From contig NC_088320.1 of assembly GCF_910592395.1 (NCBI RefSeq), positions 14,074,501 to 14,138,500 of the forward strand: a stretch of 64,000 nt of DNA, written 5' to 3'. The notes under the pieces were generated by a model. That model was not told the DNA's origin. It worked only from the letters and a program-made list of their open reading frames with translations, and did no database searches. This DNA comes from Lineus longissimus (taxonomy: Eukaryota > Nemertea > Pilidiophora > Heteronemertea > Lineidae). Made by a program: the position numbers and the translations under genes. Below are positions 48,755 through 61,083 of this stretch, piece after piece; position 1 is the stretch's first letter, and each line of letters opens with the position of its first letter.

Positions 48755-51132
48755 TCAAATTTTAATTGACAATAGGCAATTAACAATGTAAACACTGCCA
48801 GAGTTTGGGCCAGCATACTCCTCATCATCATCTTCATCATCCTTTTCGTCATCACTGTCGTCGTCTTCTGGGGGGTCACGTTCTCCTCTCATCTTTGCAA
48901 TATTATGCAGGACAAAACAGGCAGAGATGATCTTAACTACACGGTCTGGCTGCATACGAATCTCCCCATGGAGAACATGGAACCTCCTCTTTAACACTCC
49001 AAAGGCATGTTCTATCCTAACTCTTGTGGCACACAACGAAGTGTTCAATCTCTGTTGGGCTTCTGTTGTGGGTGCTCCGTACGGGACGATGAGATACAGC
49101 ATACAAGGGTATCCACTATCTCCCAGCAACAGTCCATCTTCACCTCTGGGGTTTGTCAGTTCCAGGTGCTCTTTAAGGTCACTGTTCCTCCAAATAAAGG
49201 CATCATGGGTTGCCCCTGGCTAACGTGCAACTACATTGGTGAATTTTCCTGAAAAGGAAATGTATCATTTTATTTAGGAGGCCTGTTGATCATTATTACA
49301 CGACCACTCCGTATTCCCAAATGCCATTGGATGAATCCACGTCACGTTGGCTTTGACATATCGTGATATCACCAGCAAATCCTATGTTGACCAGTCAATA
49401 TAATAATGATGTTGCCCTCTGACGTCATCACAACATTAGGACGTCGTAGTGTGAGGACAAACTTGTAGCAATCTCGCTCAACGCCAAGAATCAACGCGCA
49501 GTTGATTATCGTAGGCCACAGAACTTGTTTGACTGTTACGCCGTTGGGGTGGTTGAAGATGGTCGGAGAGTGTGGGGTTGGGGGGGGGGGGGGGTGCATG
49601 GGGGGGGGGGGGTCAATATTTTTTGTAAGCATATGTTGTTGAATACACCGGCAGAATACACCGACATCGGCATGTTGATTTTTAGTTGATATTGTCATCA
49701 AATATTATCCTATTAATCAATATCCAAATTTCCACTACGACATATCGTCTGAAACATCACAGAACAACATATTTCAGCATCAACAAGTTTCTATGCAATT
49801 AACGATGAAAAAATACAAAAACTATTATGAGCAACAGTGTACAAGAGATAATTTTTGCATTATTGGCATTCCATATGTTGGTCAGGCAATCATGGAATTG
49901 GTCAACGTTCGTTTACCAAAAAGGCATATCAGTCATGGTGCATGTCATGATGTCGTGGATGTGGCGGTTGTTGTGATATCATGGATATTGACCCTAGTAT
50001 TAAGCATGTGTAATACTGAATTAAATCAGTCATCAGGTCCACAGATTCACTGTTCCAATCCTTGTGACATTGTTGATGGAGGAAAAGGAAGAAATCAAAT
50101 ATGAGGAAATGTTTATATTAAACTCATCTGACCAGGTCTACAACATGCATGTTCACAGTTCGGAATCCCAAGGCTAACTGAATTTGGAGGGAAACTCAGT
50201 AGACCAGGAAAACTATACAAACAATAATAGCTGATAAAGCACATGCAATGAAATGACATAAGGCTCAGGGACCGTGAATGCCCAAAATAACCTGAGCTAA
50301 ACCATTGGTCATGGCAGACTTAAAGGGGGAATAAACTCTTCAAACTGTTCAAATTGAACCTGTTACACATGTTTTCAGGTATAATTATAAAAGTAATTAC
50401 TCTTACCGTCAACCACTGCTTTCACTCTGATGGAGTGATATCCCTGTTTACAAAAGATGCTTCGTAGGCTGGAGCTGGAGGAACTTGTGCGGGTTGTTTT
50501 TCTTCTTCCATGGCTTCGCCTTCGCGATCTGCAGGCATGGGCAGTGCAGCTGCATGTGCAGGATCAGGAGCATGTAGGCCTATCTGGTCATCTTGCATCT
50601 CCTGGTCGTTCTCAGCAGCATTGGCTGGTTCTGGGATGTGATCAGCATCAGGACGTGGCTCACTGGGGCATATTATTCTGATGTGCGTGCCGTCGATGCA
50701 TCCCAATACCTTGGGAAAATGTGAGATCGCATAGAATCCAGCTTGAATTCGACGCCTCTCCTCCACCGACTGGGGCCACACAATAAAATCGTCCCGTGCA
50801 GCATCTAACAGGCCAGCCACCCTGTGCACCACACGACTTACACTAGCTTTGTCAACACAGAAAGTGTCCCCAATAATTTCAAAGAAAGCTCCAGATGCAA
50901 AATAACGGAGAGCAATCAAGACTTGCACCTCAGGCGAAATTGCATGGCTTCTGTCGGTCGCACTTTCAATGTCCTCCCTGAGCATTTCAACTATCAAAAC
51001 AGTGGTTTCTCTGCAAAAACGGTATCTTTTAAAAAGTTTATTGTCATTGAAGAACTCCAAGTGGTTGATTCTTTGTCTAAAATGCCGTGGAGCTTGAAAA
51101 AATGCCACAAACAGGGTCTGGTTGTCCGCCAT
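48755..51132 (-). pseudogene. HARBI1-like DDE transposase, broken, two exons
   Basis: Exon 1 (51132-50407) has YRFCRETTVLIVEML, a helix-turn-helix region (DTFCVDKASVSRVVHRV) and VLGCIDGTHIRI with the first Asp. It also has an unusual Ala/Pro/Glu-rich insert of about 55 residues. A frame slip occurs near 50440-50446, just before YHSIRVKAVVDG with the second Asp. Exon 2 (49248-48755) continues in phase, but a TAG at 49222-49220 stands where the family has Trp before PGATHDA. The final box RVRIEHAFGVLKRRF and an acidic tail follow. Two lesions make this a pseudogene. Confidence 0.8.
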
Positions 51133-51324
51133 TTTGTTTCAGCTAACTCCAAAATAGGGATTTATCTTGGGGTTAGGAGATCAGTTAAAGTTAGCGCTAA
51201 CTTAACGCTACTTTTAAATTATTTTCTTTCTTACAACCCAAATTAACTTTTTGGAGTTAAGTTAACGCCAAGATAAACTAACAGTGATTTAAACTATTTT
51301 TTACTTTTGTGCAACCGGGCCCAG

Positions 51325-51535
51325 GTCACAGTTGACATCCCTCCTGGTACGCGTCATTTACGCGCAACTTACGCCCGAGTTGCGCGACAACGACGCACCA
51401 GTTACGCTCATGGCTTATCTCTCTATTATTTCCCCTGTCTTACACGCAGGCCGACGCGCGACTTACGCACGACCTACGCGCTGCGTAGCGCGTCAATGGC
51501 ACGCTATTTGACGCGATTTACGGGATGTCAATTGT
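51325..51535. repeat. MITE rich in ACGCG motifs
   Basis: CACAGTTGACATCCC near the start pairs with GGGATGTCAATTGTG near the end. The interior has many TTACGCGC-like motifs in both orientations. It directly abuts the right target duplication of the Harbinger. Confidence 0.65.
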
Positions 51536-51799
51536 GATTTGAACTGTGCAGGGAAGGATATTGAAAACAAATGTAGTAATGACCTCTATTATATACTAGT
51601 AGTATACCTCATCAACTTTAAGATGATTGTATAATTGAAAAAGGCAGCAGTGACAATCGCATTGGAAGTATTTTACTAATGGATTATGAATACAATCAAT
51701 ATCAGTCGTTTCAAATCATAATTCGTATAAGAACATCTTCGCTTCAATTGCATGTTGTGAATTCAATTGTATGTTGTGTTGTTTTATAGAAACGTCTCT

Positions 51800-52230
51800 T
51801 TAGTGGTGGACACGCTATCTCTCTATCGTCGCCCGAGTGTTGGACAGGCTATCTACCAAACTTCGCTGCACTTTAGTGATTCAACACGTCCCCATGGCTG
51901 GTGGTAGACAAGCTAGCTATATAACTATGCTGCACTTAATCCAACACATCCCCAGCTTTGGACAGGCTATCTACCAAACTTCGCTGCACTTCAGCGATTC
52001 AACACGTCCCCATGGCCGGTGGTGGACAGGCTATCTATCGAACTATGCTGCTTTTAATCGATCACACTCGTCGCCAGTAGTGGACACGTTAACTACCAAA
52101 CGTTGCTGCACTGAATCAATCCAGCACGTCTCTCCTCAAGTGACGAAGTGTGGTGGCCATACTATCTAACGAACTTCGCTACATTTCAGCAATCCAATAT
52201 GTCCCCAGTGGTGGAGAGGCTTTCTTGTAT
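51800..52230. repeat. Tandem repeat, about 62-bp unit
   Basis: About six or seven degenerate units carrying GGACAGGCTATCTACCAAAC, TTCGCTGCACTT and CAACACGTCCCCA. Ends where the next Harbinger begins. Confidence 0.8.
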
Positions 52231-52590
52231 CTGATCCTCATCACGAGAAAATCATCTCGTGCGATCCGGATACTCGGATCAGCCACAAGGGCAGTTTTCT
52301 TAATAGGGTGTTTTCGCAACCTCACGCGAAACGCCTACGTGAACGCCTATGTTCACGCACGCAGGCGTTCACGTAGGTTCTGTTTATTTGTTTTCGCACT
52401 AGCGCTCGTGTACGTGTACGTGTACGTTTACGTGAAAGTTGAACGGTATGCTCTTTTGTGGGGAATAGGCATTCATGTTAAACATCTTACGCAATTAAGG
52501 CGTGCACTCTTTGATAACGATGTCCGATTCTCGGACCCAAGGAGAAATTGCACATTCATGTATTATACATGACATACTGGTAGCAAGAAA

Positions 52591-54059
52591 ATGGCTGTGT
52601 ATAACATGCCGATAGAAAACGTGCTGCAACTTGCCGTTGTGCTTGAGGACGACGGGCTACTTTTGGCAGCAGCTGAGAACAAGAAGTCGAGATCAACCTA
52701 CAACTCGGAAACCCTGCTGTTTGACCTGGAAAACCAAACAGACGGAGAAAACAAGGCAATGTTTCGGTTTTCCAAGGAAGAGATCTTTAGACTTGCCGAA
52801 GCTCTTAGAGTTCCAGACAAGATAGTACTCCGCAATCGTGGAGTAACGAATGTAAGTCGGTACTTTCATGCCTATTTTCCGACACTGTTCTTAGACAAAC
52901 ATACACTCAGTTGGCTGTTAAACATGACACACATTCAGGAATGAGAGCGGCAAAGCCATCAGTGGAGCAATGCCGTTTTTTGTAGTCTGTTTTTACTTAA
53001 AGAGTATCATTACTGAATGACCACTAACAAAGCTATCATAGGGACAGGGACATCGAAAAGGTCGGAATGGCTTCTAACCAGTTATTTGCTTTTTTAGGGT
53101 GTTGAAGCTACATGTGTTCTTCTGAGGCGGCTGGCTTATCCAAACCGTCTGTGTGACCTGGAGGGGGTGTTCGGAAGGCCTGCAAGTACACTATCGCTGA
53201 TTTTTACTAACATGGTATGTTTTGATGTTGCAAACTTGTTAGTCTAACAGATGCTTCCTATATACATAATATAAGACACCTCGTGGCCGATATAAAAGAG
53301 ACTGACACGAGAGCACGTACAACACCAGGTCAACCTTTTTGATTCTTAGTGTATGTATTTAGCATGACCGACGGATTTTACACTGTATGGGCCATACAAC
53401 CCCAAGCCGCGTTAAACATATCTAAAACTTGTCCGGTGTTTTATTTTTAGGTTGACCACTTGTGCACAACATTCGGTCATCTCCTGTCGAACCTCAACCA
53501 GCCTTGGCTTGATGCACAGCACATCCAGACATATGCGGAGGCGGTGGAGGCGAAGGGTGCTCCACTTAGTCATTGCTGGGGATTCCTGGATGGAACCGTC
53601 CGTCCCATCTGTCGGCCGGTACAGTTTCAGAGAGTGTGCTACAACGGCCATAAGAGAGTTCATGCACTCAAATTTCAATCGATCATGCTGCCCAATGGAC
53701 TGATTGGCAATTTGTTTGGGCCAGTTGAAGGAAGAAGACATGATTGTGCCTTGCTCCGAATGAGCGGGCTTTTGCCGCAGTTGCAGGCCTGAGCGAATTT
53801 GACGGAGGAACAAGTTGAATTCAACAGAGGCATGTCGAGCGTTAGGGAATGTGTAGAGTGGGGGTTCGGGAACATAGTGCAAGAATTTGCTTTTTTAGAT
53901 TTAAAAAAAATCCTAAAGGTCTTTTTGCAGCTGGTCGCAAACATGTATTTGGTTGGAGCGCTCCTGACAAACTGCCACACCTGTATTTATGGCAACACCA
54001 CATCCATGTTCTTCCAGTGTAATCCACCGTCACTCGAGGAGTATTTGCGACCGGTGTGA
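52591..54059 (+). pseudogene. HARBI-like (DDE_Tnp_4) transposase, broken
   Basis: Exons at about 52591-52853, 53098-53217 and 53452-53791, then a further frame 53799-54059. Exon 1 has FRFSKEEIFRLAEALRVP. Exon 2 has LRRLAYPNRLCDLEGVFGR. Exon 3 has GFLDGTVRPICRP with the first Asp, YNGHKRVHALKFQSI and GPVEGRRHDCALL with the second. The frame then stops, and the region that should lead to the last acidic box is missing. The conserved C-terminal piece (VEWGFGNIVQEFAF, SLEEYL) resumes at 53799 in another frame. I infer a deletion that also shifted the frame. Confidence 0.75.
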
Positions 54060-54429
54060 TAGAATCAAATGCCCTCCCTTTCCTGATGCCCGCCTGTATT
54101 GTTCGTCTTCGGATTAAGGGTATTGGCCTCTCTGGAGGCCTATTGAGTGGTGCCGTGTTCTATTGTTGAGGGCATTTAATATCAGGGGGCATCTGATTCT
54201 ATTACACCGGCTCCACTTCTACATGTACATTGTAATGTGAATTGTCAAGAATACTTTAACACCAGAATGCTGCTGGAAGCCATTGGATTTGTAAATATAT
54301 ATTATATGTAAAATACATGTAAGCCCTTAAAAAAGAATAAAAAATCAATGAACGTTGTTAGTTGCAAGCATGTAATTTCATTTCATTCTACATGTACATG
54401 AAATTGTATAGATCTCTTGAGTCACTTTT

Positions 54430-56205
54430 TCGCCAGGCAGTCACGCATCATCTGCATATATACTTGTTTTCTTCTTTCTCCATTTGCAATCTTTGCTCCC
54501 GTTCCTTTCGTTCCATTTCGAACTTGGCTGCCTGCAATTACAGCTCCTCCTTCTTTAGTTCCAATGCCTCCTTCTTTAACTTAGTTTCCTCATTTTTAAT
54601 CTCTGCATCCTGGCCTAGTTTTTCGGCGAGGTAGTCTGTCAAAGACGTTGTTGATCTCCTTTTCGCACCTGAAATAAGGATTAAACCTGATAAGGATTAA
54701 ACCTGGTATTTATAACTAATATTTGGCCAGTTATTTGAGGGGTAGGACATCCGTATTTGAGGTGAGACCAAAAGTTGGGTAAACGTTTTGGAAGTCTGCT
54801 ATAACCCCCATTCAACATTCAGTTTTCTTACACTGACAAGATCGTGAAGGCTCGCCACCTCGTCCCCTGGGCTTAAGAGGCGAGATGGGCAGGTAGTTCG
54901 CCATATTGTAAACGACCATCAACCCCGTCGAGCGGGAAATACCCTTGGAACGAGGTTGGAAGATTCGCTCTGCTAAAACATGACTAACATCGTCCACGGC
55001 AGTACTTAGGGTTCACTAACTTCTTGACACCACAAGATTTGTGGAACTGTTTTGCGGCCTTGTTTTGTATTCTGCTTTCTCTCAATACATACATAAAATA
55101 CAAGCGTAGACATACCTTTGGTTTTGCCCTCTGTTGCAGCTTGCCGAATCGCTTTTCCGGCTTCCTCCAACTGTTTTTCTTTTTCATCCTTTGATGGCGC
55201 ATCCGTTACGGCTTGTAACGCTTTAGCCGCTTCCCGCTCATCAGCCATGGTTACCATTTCACCCAGGAGTTGTTTTCTTTCATCGTACTCTTCAGCTGTA
55301 CCAGAGCTAAAAGGCGAATGAAGCTTGAACATATCAATAAAGTCGACCCGATTGGTCAGGAGCCTCCGCTTTTTGGGACTAATGACTTGGCCCAACAAAA
55401 CACTTCCATGCGCATAGAATATTGACAGAAAGCAGAAACTTGTTTTAGTTTGAAGTTGGCGAGTACTTCAAATTGACAGTTTTTTTGTTAGGAGATAATT
55501 TACAATGGATGTTGGCCCAAAATACCATGGACATCATACTGTAGGAGAGAATAGCATGCGCGGACATATTTTGGGACACGCCATAATTTGTAGGCCTAAC
55601 CATAAAGTCATCGCATTATGCGGAGAATGTGAAATGTGATCTGGTTTTGTAATACCGCAGGCAAGTAACCTCCTCTCGATAGGCCCGAAGTTTAGACCAT
55701 CCGTTATGAATGATGACCACTGTGAATACTGAGTATCTTTCCTCAACGCAATTGGTTAGAAGTTCCATTGGGGCGGAAACTGATCTTAGAAGGTTGGGCT
55801 GTGGCAACGTAAACTCCAAGTCTAATCTTTAAGTTAATTTTTGGACAAGGCATGGACAGAAAAATAACCTTGCGTTCAAACATTTTAAAAAAGTGGAAAT
55901 ACTTACGATTTTATGGAGTCTAGCTCCTCTTTTTTAAACATCTTTACCAGGCGCTCACATCGCTCTTTTACACATCTTGCTGTGAGCATACCGAAATGGT
56001 CCACCACTTCTTTGGTCTTCTTTTTCTCTTTCACCCAAGTGTTAAGAGCTGCTGCTATTGTTTCCCATCTATTTGCATCACCATCTACCGCCACAGCTTC
56101 CCGCAACATTGCGATATCCAGCGCAGGAAAAAAACGGACGAATTTTTTACTCATAATTGCTCCTGAAATGAAAACAAAGCAAAATAAAGGTTGCAGGCAT
56201 CTCAT
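54430..56205 (-). pseudogene. SANT/Myb-like partner gene of the 4.5-kb Harbinger
   Basis: Minus-strand exons, approximately 56205-55912, 55320-55114 and 54669-54430. Exon 1 has FFPALDIAMLREAVAVDG, NRWETIAAALN and RCVKERCERLVKMFKKEE, the SANT-type pattern of these partner proteins. Exon 2 is Glu/Lys/Ala-rich. Exon 3 is a Lys/Glu coiled coil interrupted by a TAA near 54540. Exon borders are approximate. Confidence 0.55.
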
Positions 56206-56878
56206 GTGTGGATGAAGTATCTAAACTAATAGCATGTAGTCTGTCTACCTAATATCCAGATTGCTTGAGTCGCGGTGCAAATAAATCAGGGCACCCATAC
56301 ACCCCTGTTAGGTTGAAGAGCTTGAAATATAAACACCGAAAGGATAGGCAAGAAACGAAGATTTTCCCGGGGCCACCACGGTGCCGGTGTACACGAAAGA
56401 AAGGGGGGAAATTCGGACAACACAGAGACAACGTGGCAGACACATCTTTGAAATACCCATGGGCCATAGGCCATGGGCGTACAAGTGCAGAACTCACCTC
56501 TATCCAGCGAAATGGACGGTCGAATAGGACGCGCATCCTTTATAGGCCTGTGGTTTACGTCATACAGTGCGCATAAACTACTGACGTAACAGTTTCGGGA
56601 TTCGATTCACGATGAAAGGCCATTTATAAGCAAAAACGCGCGTCTGAATAATAGAGCTTTAACGAAGGCCCGCACGTTATCCGTGAAATGACTTTCACTC
56701 GCGTATGTGTATACGTCACAGGTACACAATTTTCAGTGAGTAGACGTTCACGTAGGCGTTTCGCGTATCGGTGCGAAAACACCCTATTGTCTGGGCTGCG
56801 CTCGCACACATAGAGAATAATGTCATGTGGCGGTGTAAGATAAGGGTAACGTTAAATCAAACGAAAAGTTTTGTAGGC

Positions 56879-57029
56879 CAGGGTCTAGTTGTTCAAAGGA
56901 AGTTTTGTCACTAACGCTGGCATAAACTTACTTCTCGTTGAGTCAAAGGGCTCAACTGAAGGAGATAACGCCAAGGTAAGTTAACACAAGCGTTCGTGAC
57001 AACATTAGTTTTGTACAACCTGGTCCAGG
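56879..57029. repeat. Short MITE
   Basis: CCAGGGTCTAGTTGTTCAAA pairs imperfectly with TTTTGTACAACCTGGTCC. The interior has CTTACTTCTCG and AAGGTAAGTTAAC in opposite orientation. A lone copy of the right end lies at about 58193-58208. Confidence 0.5.
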
Positions 57030-57322
57030 ATCGAGTTGTGCCAGTGCGTGATAAAAATGACTAATAAAGCCCTTTTTCTACGATGTTCGATGCGAAATAA
57101 AATTGGAAAAACCGTTTGATACTTTAATACTGTAGGAATGATACGTCTTGTTCTTCAAAAAATGGCGTAGAGAAATATTGGTCCAATACTCAACTTAATA
57201 ACGCGAGTTCAGGTTTTCAAAGTAACTTCGCTGAGTCTAAAATGAAGAAATATCAAGTGCATTTCTGAACTCATCAATTTGAAATGATCAGAGAAATCAT
57301 ATGAAAACCCTTCCATTAGACC

Positions 57323-57739
57323 ATGGCTTATCACGAGCCTCCACTGCTCAGTAGTACATTATACATACACATGGTTATCTATTCTGTGCTCATATCACAA
57401 ATGGTCAATTCTTTGAGAATATTTGAGAGAGTGCATTGGGAAGGCTCTCTTACCACGAAGGAGGTATCGTTGACTAGATCTCTACTGCAATGCTCTATTA
57501 CATTCACTTCAGGAAGACGTGTGGTGGGTTTTAGTGTTGACTACAAAGTGCAAACTGTTTGCATCATACATTCATCACAACATGAAGACGTAGCGGGTCC
57601 AAAATTAAACAAAAAAGGAGAGTACATCTGGATGGAAAGGGTAGCTAGAGGTAAGGACCAGTTATCAAAAAGTGTCCTCGGTGCCCCTCTCGGGTATTTC
57701 ATCACCTTTCAAGACTCGTGCTCTTGCAATAGAGATTGA
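57323..57739 (+). other. Open frame of 138 codons, unrecognised
   Basis: It has an acceptable amino-acid mix (GFSVDYKVQTVCIIHSSQ, KGEYIWMERV), no domain known to me, and no supporting second copy. It may be an exon of a host gene or chance. The stretch 57740-59100 shows no further gene apart from short chance frames. Confidence 0.2.
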
Positions 57740-59156
57740 AACCATCACCTGATGCCGCCATCAAATTTTCTCGACACGAAGTACTTGAATACTATTGCTG
57801 GCTTCACTAAATTATCAGGTTACCCCACTTCTATACAACGCACACAGCGCACTTATGTCAGGTCAGCATATATACCTAGAATCGCCAAAGCAAAAACCGT
57901 CATCTATACTATAATGCGCGTTGTGGCCGCTAAATAGGAGGCGATTTTTGTTTCAAAATTGGGCCTCGAAAATGCGTCGAATTCTTGCAACGTTTGGTTT
58001 CGTAGGTGTGGATCATAAGTAAGAGTGTCACTGAGGGTGTCATACGTCGAATATCTAGGTGGTTTTGGAATAAATAACAACTTTTCAGAGAGCACGTCGA
58101 CTGGAGAGCTCCGCTCATTCTCAAAAGCATACACAAACTTCACGCATATTCTCCCTGCCACATCAGTATTAGCTTCCAGCACGTATGTAGTGCTATACAA
58201 CCTGGTCCATGGTGCAGGGTATTAGCAGGGATATTAATGATTAGCCTGTTCTATTTTAGTTATATTCGAGAAACACTGACCTGAGTGATAAGGCAAATTC
58301 TGCAGAGTGGCCTACCGGAACATGCAGTCAGGGTATCAATAAACAGTTATGCCAGGATGGACAAAATATGTACAGTGGCCAGCGCTTGCTCTTTGTTTTA
58401 TTCTTTACTGACTGATGTTGTCAGTTTGAATTGCGTTCTGCATCTCTCCATGCGCCTGGCTTTGGTCCGACAGTGGCATTGGGTACGGGAGTGGGTAGGT
58501 GATATGCCTAATATGTGAGGGTCTTATTTGGAACAGGACCTGCTATCACTGGTCTCAATGCATTGTGCAAAATAGCGTACTCCAATCAATCTATTGGGGG
58601 TTGCATGTAGATAGCAGCAATAAGTCCCTAAATGCAGTTAATTTCGTGTTTAACCTTTAATAAAACTTCAGTAACGTTAGAAATTTAATGTAGCTCAATC
58701 ATCGTGCCCATTTAACTAATGTATATTACATTTCAACTTTGCCCGCTCCATGGGTATATGCTAGTTACTATAATTATCGATACAGGTTCATCCACTATGC
58801 ACCGACGAGGGTTTTCATTGCATGTCTCCTGCAACACCCACAAGTGTCATGTTAGTGTTGTTGTAATATGGACGATTCGGAATGGAAGGGAATGCAGGGA
58901 GACCACCATTGACTGCTCTTCTATTCTCCGTACGTCCTCAATCGTACGAAGCTTATCAATATCAAATTATTTGATCGATAAGTCTGGAAATCGTCACCTC
59001 GGCCACAACTAATAGGTCTTCGGATTTCGTGGGAGCTGCGTTCCCCAAAGTTTCGATCACGGGAAGCCATGTGCGATAGCAACCACACACAGCGTTATTT
59101 TCATCTTAGGTCGGAATAGATTTGCTACGTTTCGCCTGCAACGAAGATTTCAACTG

Positions 59157-60092
59157 ATGAAAACTACTGCAAAGAAGATACTATGTATTATTTACAGTCC
59201 TATACAACGTGCTTTTCTCTTACATTCATGTGGTGGCAATACCCTATTGATGAAACCACCATCTTTCATGATTGCATATTACCCAGGCTCAATTCCTACA
59301 CAAAAACATCTTTTTAACCTTCAGGAACGGGTTACTGATGTATTATGCTTTAAAGCATATCTGCTTGTGTTCTGTTTACATTCCACTCGCGGTAGGTTGT
59401 CTGTAGATTTATACAGTTATAGCGGAAGGTTTGTATCTCATGTTACTGTGAACTACACCATGACTGGTTTAAGATGCAGGCCAGTGTTGTCAGATGACAT
59501 GAGTCATGTGCTAGTTTGGACTCAAAATCTTACCAGAACAACCAAACGCCACAGGTTTGATTACGAGTTAATTCTATTTGAAATTGACCATCACTCCGAA
59601 CAAGATATTGCATTTACTCATCCAAATATGATAACGTCCGTACAAGCAAAGATATACATAAACAGCCCTCCTCAGGCAGTGTGGTCGAATGAAACCATTT
59701 TTGTCTTTGGTCATCATAGAAAGAAACGGTTAGTCGATGTGTTTCACCACAGAGAAGGTTACTACAAACTGATTCACAACCAGAAGATATATATGAAACG
59801 AATTTTTTTTCGGACATGGGATCATTTCAATAGCGAATTTTTGCTTTTGCGATCGGAGAGAAGAGGATACTATAATTCCTATTCACCTGTTTGGGTGTCA
59901 TTTAGAGAAGACAACAAGTTGATGCAAGTTGCCGGAGCTCCAAGTTTCGAAGTAATGTTTCCAAGACGCCCAATGCTAAGACCAATATTAGCAATCAGTA
60001 CAAACAGAATACTTCTCATTACTCGCACATTCTACATCATGGGGGTACCTACAATCATTCATCACTTCCGCATGGTGCTTGGACATGACTGA
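59157..60092 (+). CDS. Uncharacterised protein with a local paralog
   Basis: 311 residues, rich in aromatic and beta-type stretches such as LLVFCLHSTRGRLSVDLYSYSGRF and RPVLSDDMSHVLVW. It might form a beta-propeller or similar fold, as in many F-box-associated proteins, but no motif proves this. Similarity to the inverted paralog at 63880-62932 continues upstream of the ATG to about 59110 in the same frame, so the true start or an upstream exon may be earlier. No transposon ends flank it, so it may be a host gene family. Confidence 0.5.
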   Translation: MKTTAKKILCIIYSPIQRAFLLHSCGGNTLLMKPPSFMIAYYPGSIPTQKHLFNLQERVTDVLCFKAYLLVFCLHSTRGRLSVDLYSYSGRFVSHVTVNYTMTGLRCRPVLSDDMSHVLVWTQNLTRTTKRHRFDYELILFEIDHHSEQDIAFTHPNMITSVQAKIYINSPPQAVWSNETIFVFGHHRKKRLVDVFHHREGYYKLIHNQKIYMKRIFFRTWDHFNSEFLLLRSERRGYYNSYSPVWVSFREDNKLMQVAGAPSFEVMFPRRPMLRPILAISTNRILLITRTFYIMGVPTIIHHFRMVLGHD

Positions 60093-60382
60093 TCGTCTTC
60101 TTCTTCAGGTTTTACTCTGCACTTGGAGGTGATTTCCCCAGGGAGTTCCTCCTCCAAGCGGGATGAGCGTTTATGCGTGCCACTGCCAATTGGGTTGATT
60201 GGCCGAGTGACCCCGTCCATGGCGAGAGGTAGAGTCCAGACAAGCTACTCATGTTTCTCTTGGTTTAGCCTTTAACCCGATCTGGAGGAGACACCAAATA
60301 GGAAGGAATCACGGTTTTAAGTCTCACTCGAAGGGCTGTGAAGAGCCAGGAGTTTTAGTGCTGGTTCATCCAGAAATACCAT

Positions 60383-60640
60383 CCTTGGTTCTCCCAGGGA
60401 TCGAACCCGGTGTAAAAGAAATGCAAGTCCACCGGAACCTAAGTCCGGTCCTTTTGTTAAAGTGAATAGAGTAGCCGAGTTCCTTTGTTGAAGATTATGT
60501 AGCTAACCCTAACCAAACCATCAACAACATTCGTTGACAATACACAGCTATTGTATGGGGTCCTGCATTCCTAGGACGTCCATTCCTTTTACACCTGGCC
60601 ATTTTGCGTGGTAGCCAGCAGTGTTAACCACTAGGCCGTA
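60383..60640 (-). repeat. Split tRNA-like SINE remnant
   Basis: The minus strand has GCCTAGTGGTTAA (A-box-like) near 60630 and GGTTCGATCCC, a perfect B box, near 60400. They are about 220 bp apart, too far for a tRNA gene, so an insertion in a SINE or a degenerate element is more likely. Confidence 0.35.
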
Positions 60641-60830
60641 CTCATCACAGGGTGTCATGTTCATCTCCTGATTATGCATCTGATGAATTCCCTTTGCCTA
60701 TATTGTAAAAGGGTCGTTTTGATGCCCACTTTGACACTGAAAATGGTACAGATGGCACAAAAGACGCCATTCTGTCAAGCTTGTACGTGAAATCAAAAAC
60801 TGAAAAATATGTTGATATACAACAACGACT

Positions 60831-60910
60831 TCATGGCATAGTGGGTAAGACGGGATGGATCAAGTGGCGCGGGTTCCGAGTTCGACCCCGCTCGAGGAAT
60901 GATTTCATTT
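60831..60910 (+). repeat. tRNA-derived SINE-like segment
   Basis: TGGCATAGTGGGTAAGA resembles an A box. About 35 bp later GAGTTCGACCCCG resembles a B box, and a T-run follows. Confidence 0.45.
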
Positions 60911-61083
60911 TTTTTTTCACGAGAGCGTCTCTGTGACCTGTCTCTTTAATAAACGTGTTGTTTGTGCAGTCAAGTGAGACCAGTCGCTGGGTATCTATCA
61001 TGTTTCAAGTGCAGTTGGTCGTTTGGGAGTCGAGCGTTTGTGTTTTATAACTTGGCCGTCAGGTTTTTTATGCATGCATTTCA

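Larger units (their letters stand above)
47421..51321. mobile_element. PIF/Harbinger transposon, 3.9 kb
   Basis: Ends GGCCTGGTTGCACAAAAGT and, inverted, GGCCCGGTTGCACAAAAGT. Flanked by CAG at 47418-47420 and 51322-51324. GTTAACGCT/AGCGTTAAC-like motifs recur near both ends. Carries a Myb-like and a HARBI1-like gene, both broken. A poly-G tract lies at about 49577-49611. Confidence 0.88.
52302..56788. mobile_element. PIF/Harbinger-like transposon, 4.5 kb
   Basis: Ends AATAGGGTGTTTTCGCA and its complement, continuing after a short gap with ACGCGAAACGCCTACGTG on both sides. The target duplication is ambiguous (TA). CGTTCACGTAGG motifs lie next to both ends. It carries a plus-strand nuclease gene and a minus-strand SANT-type gene. 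Confidence 0.8.

Noticed and set aside
49577-49614. G-quadruplex regulatory element in the poly-G tract
   Set aside because: It is a simple homopolymer in the intron of a dead transposase. Length is probably unstable or a sequencing issue.
60383-60640. Functional tRNA gene
   Set aside because: A and B boxes are more than 200 bp apart and no cloverleaf can be drawn.
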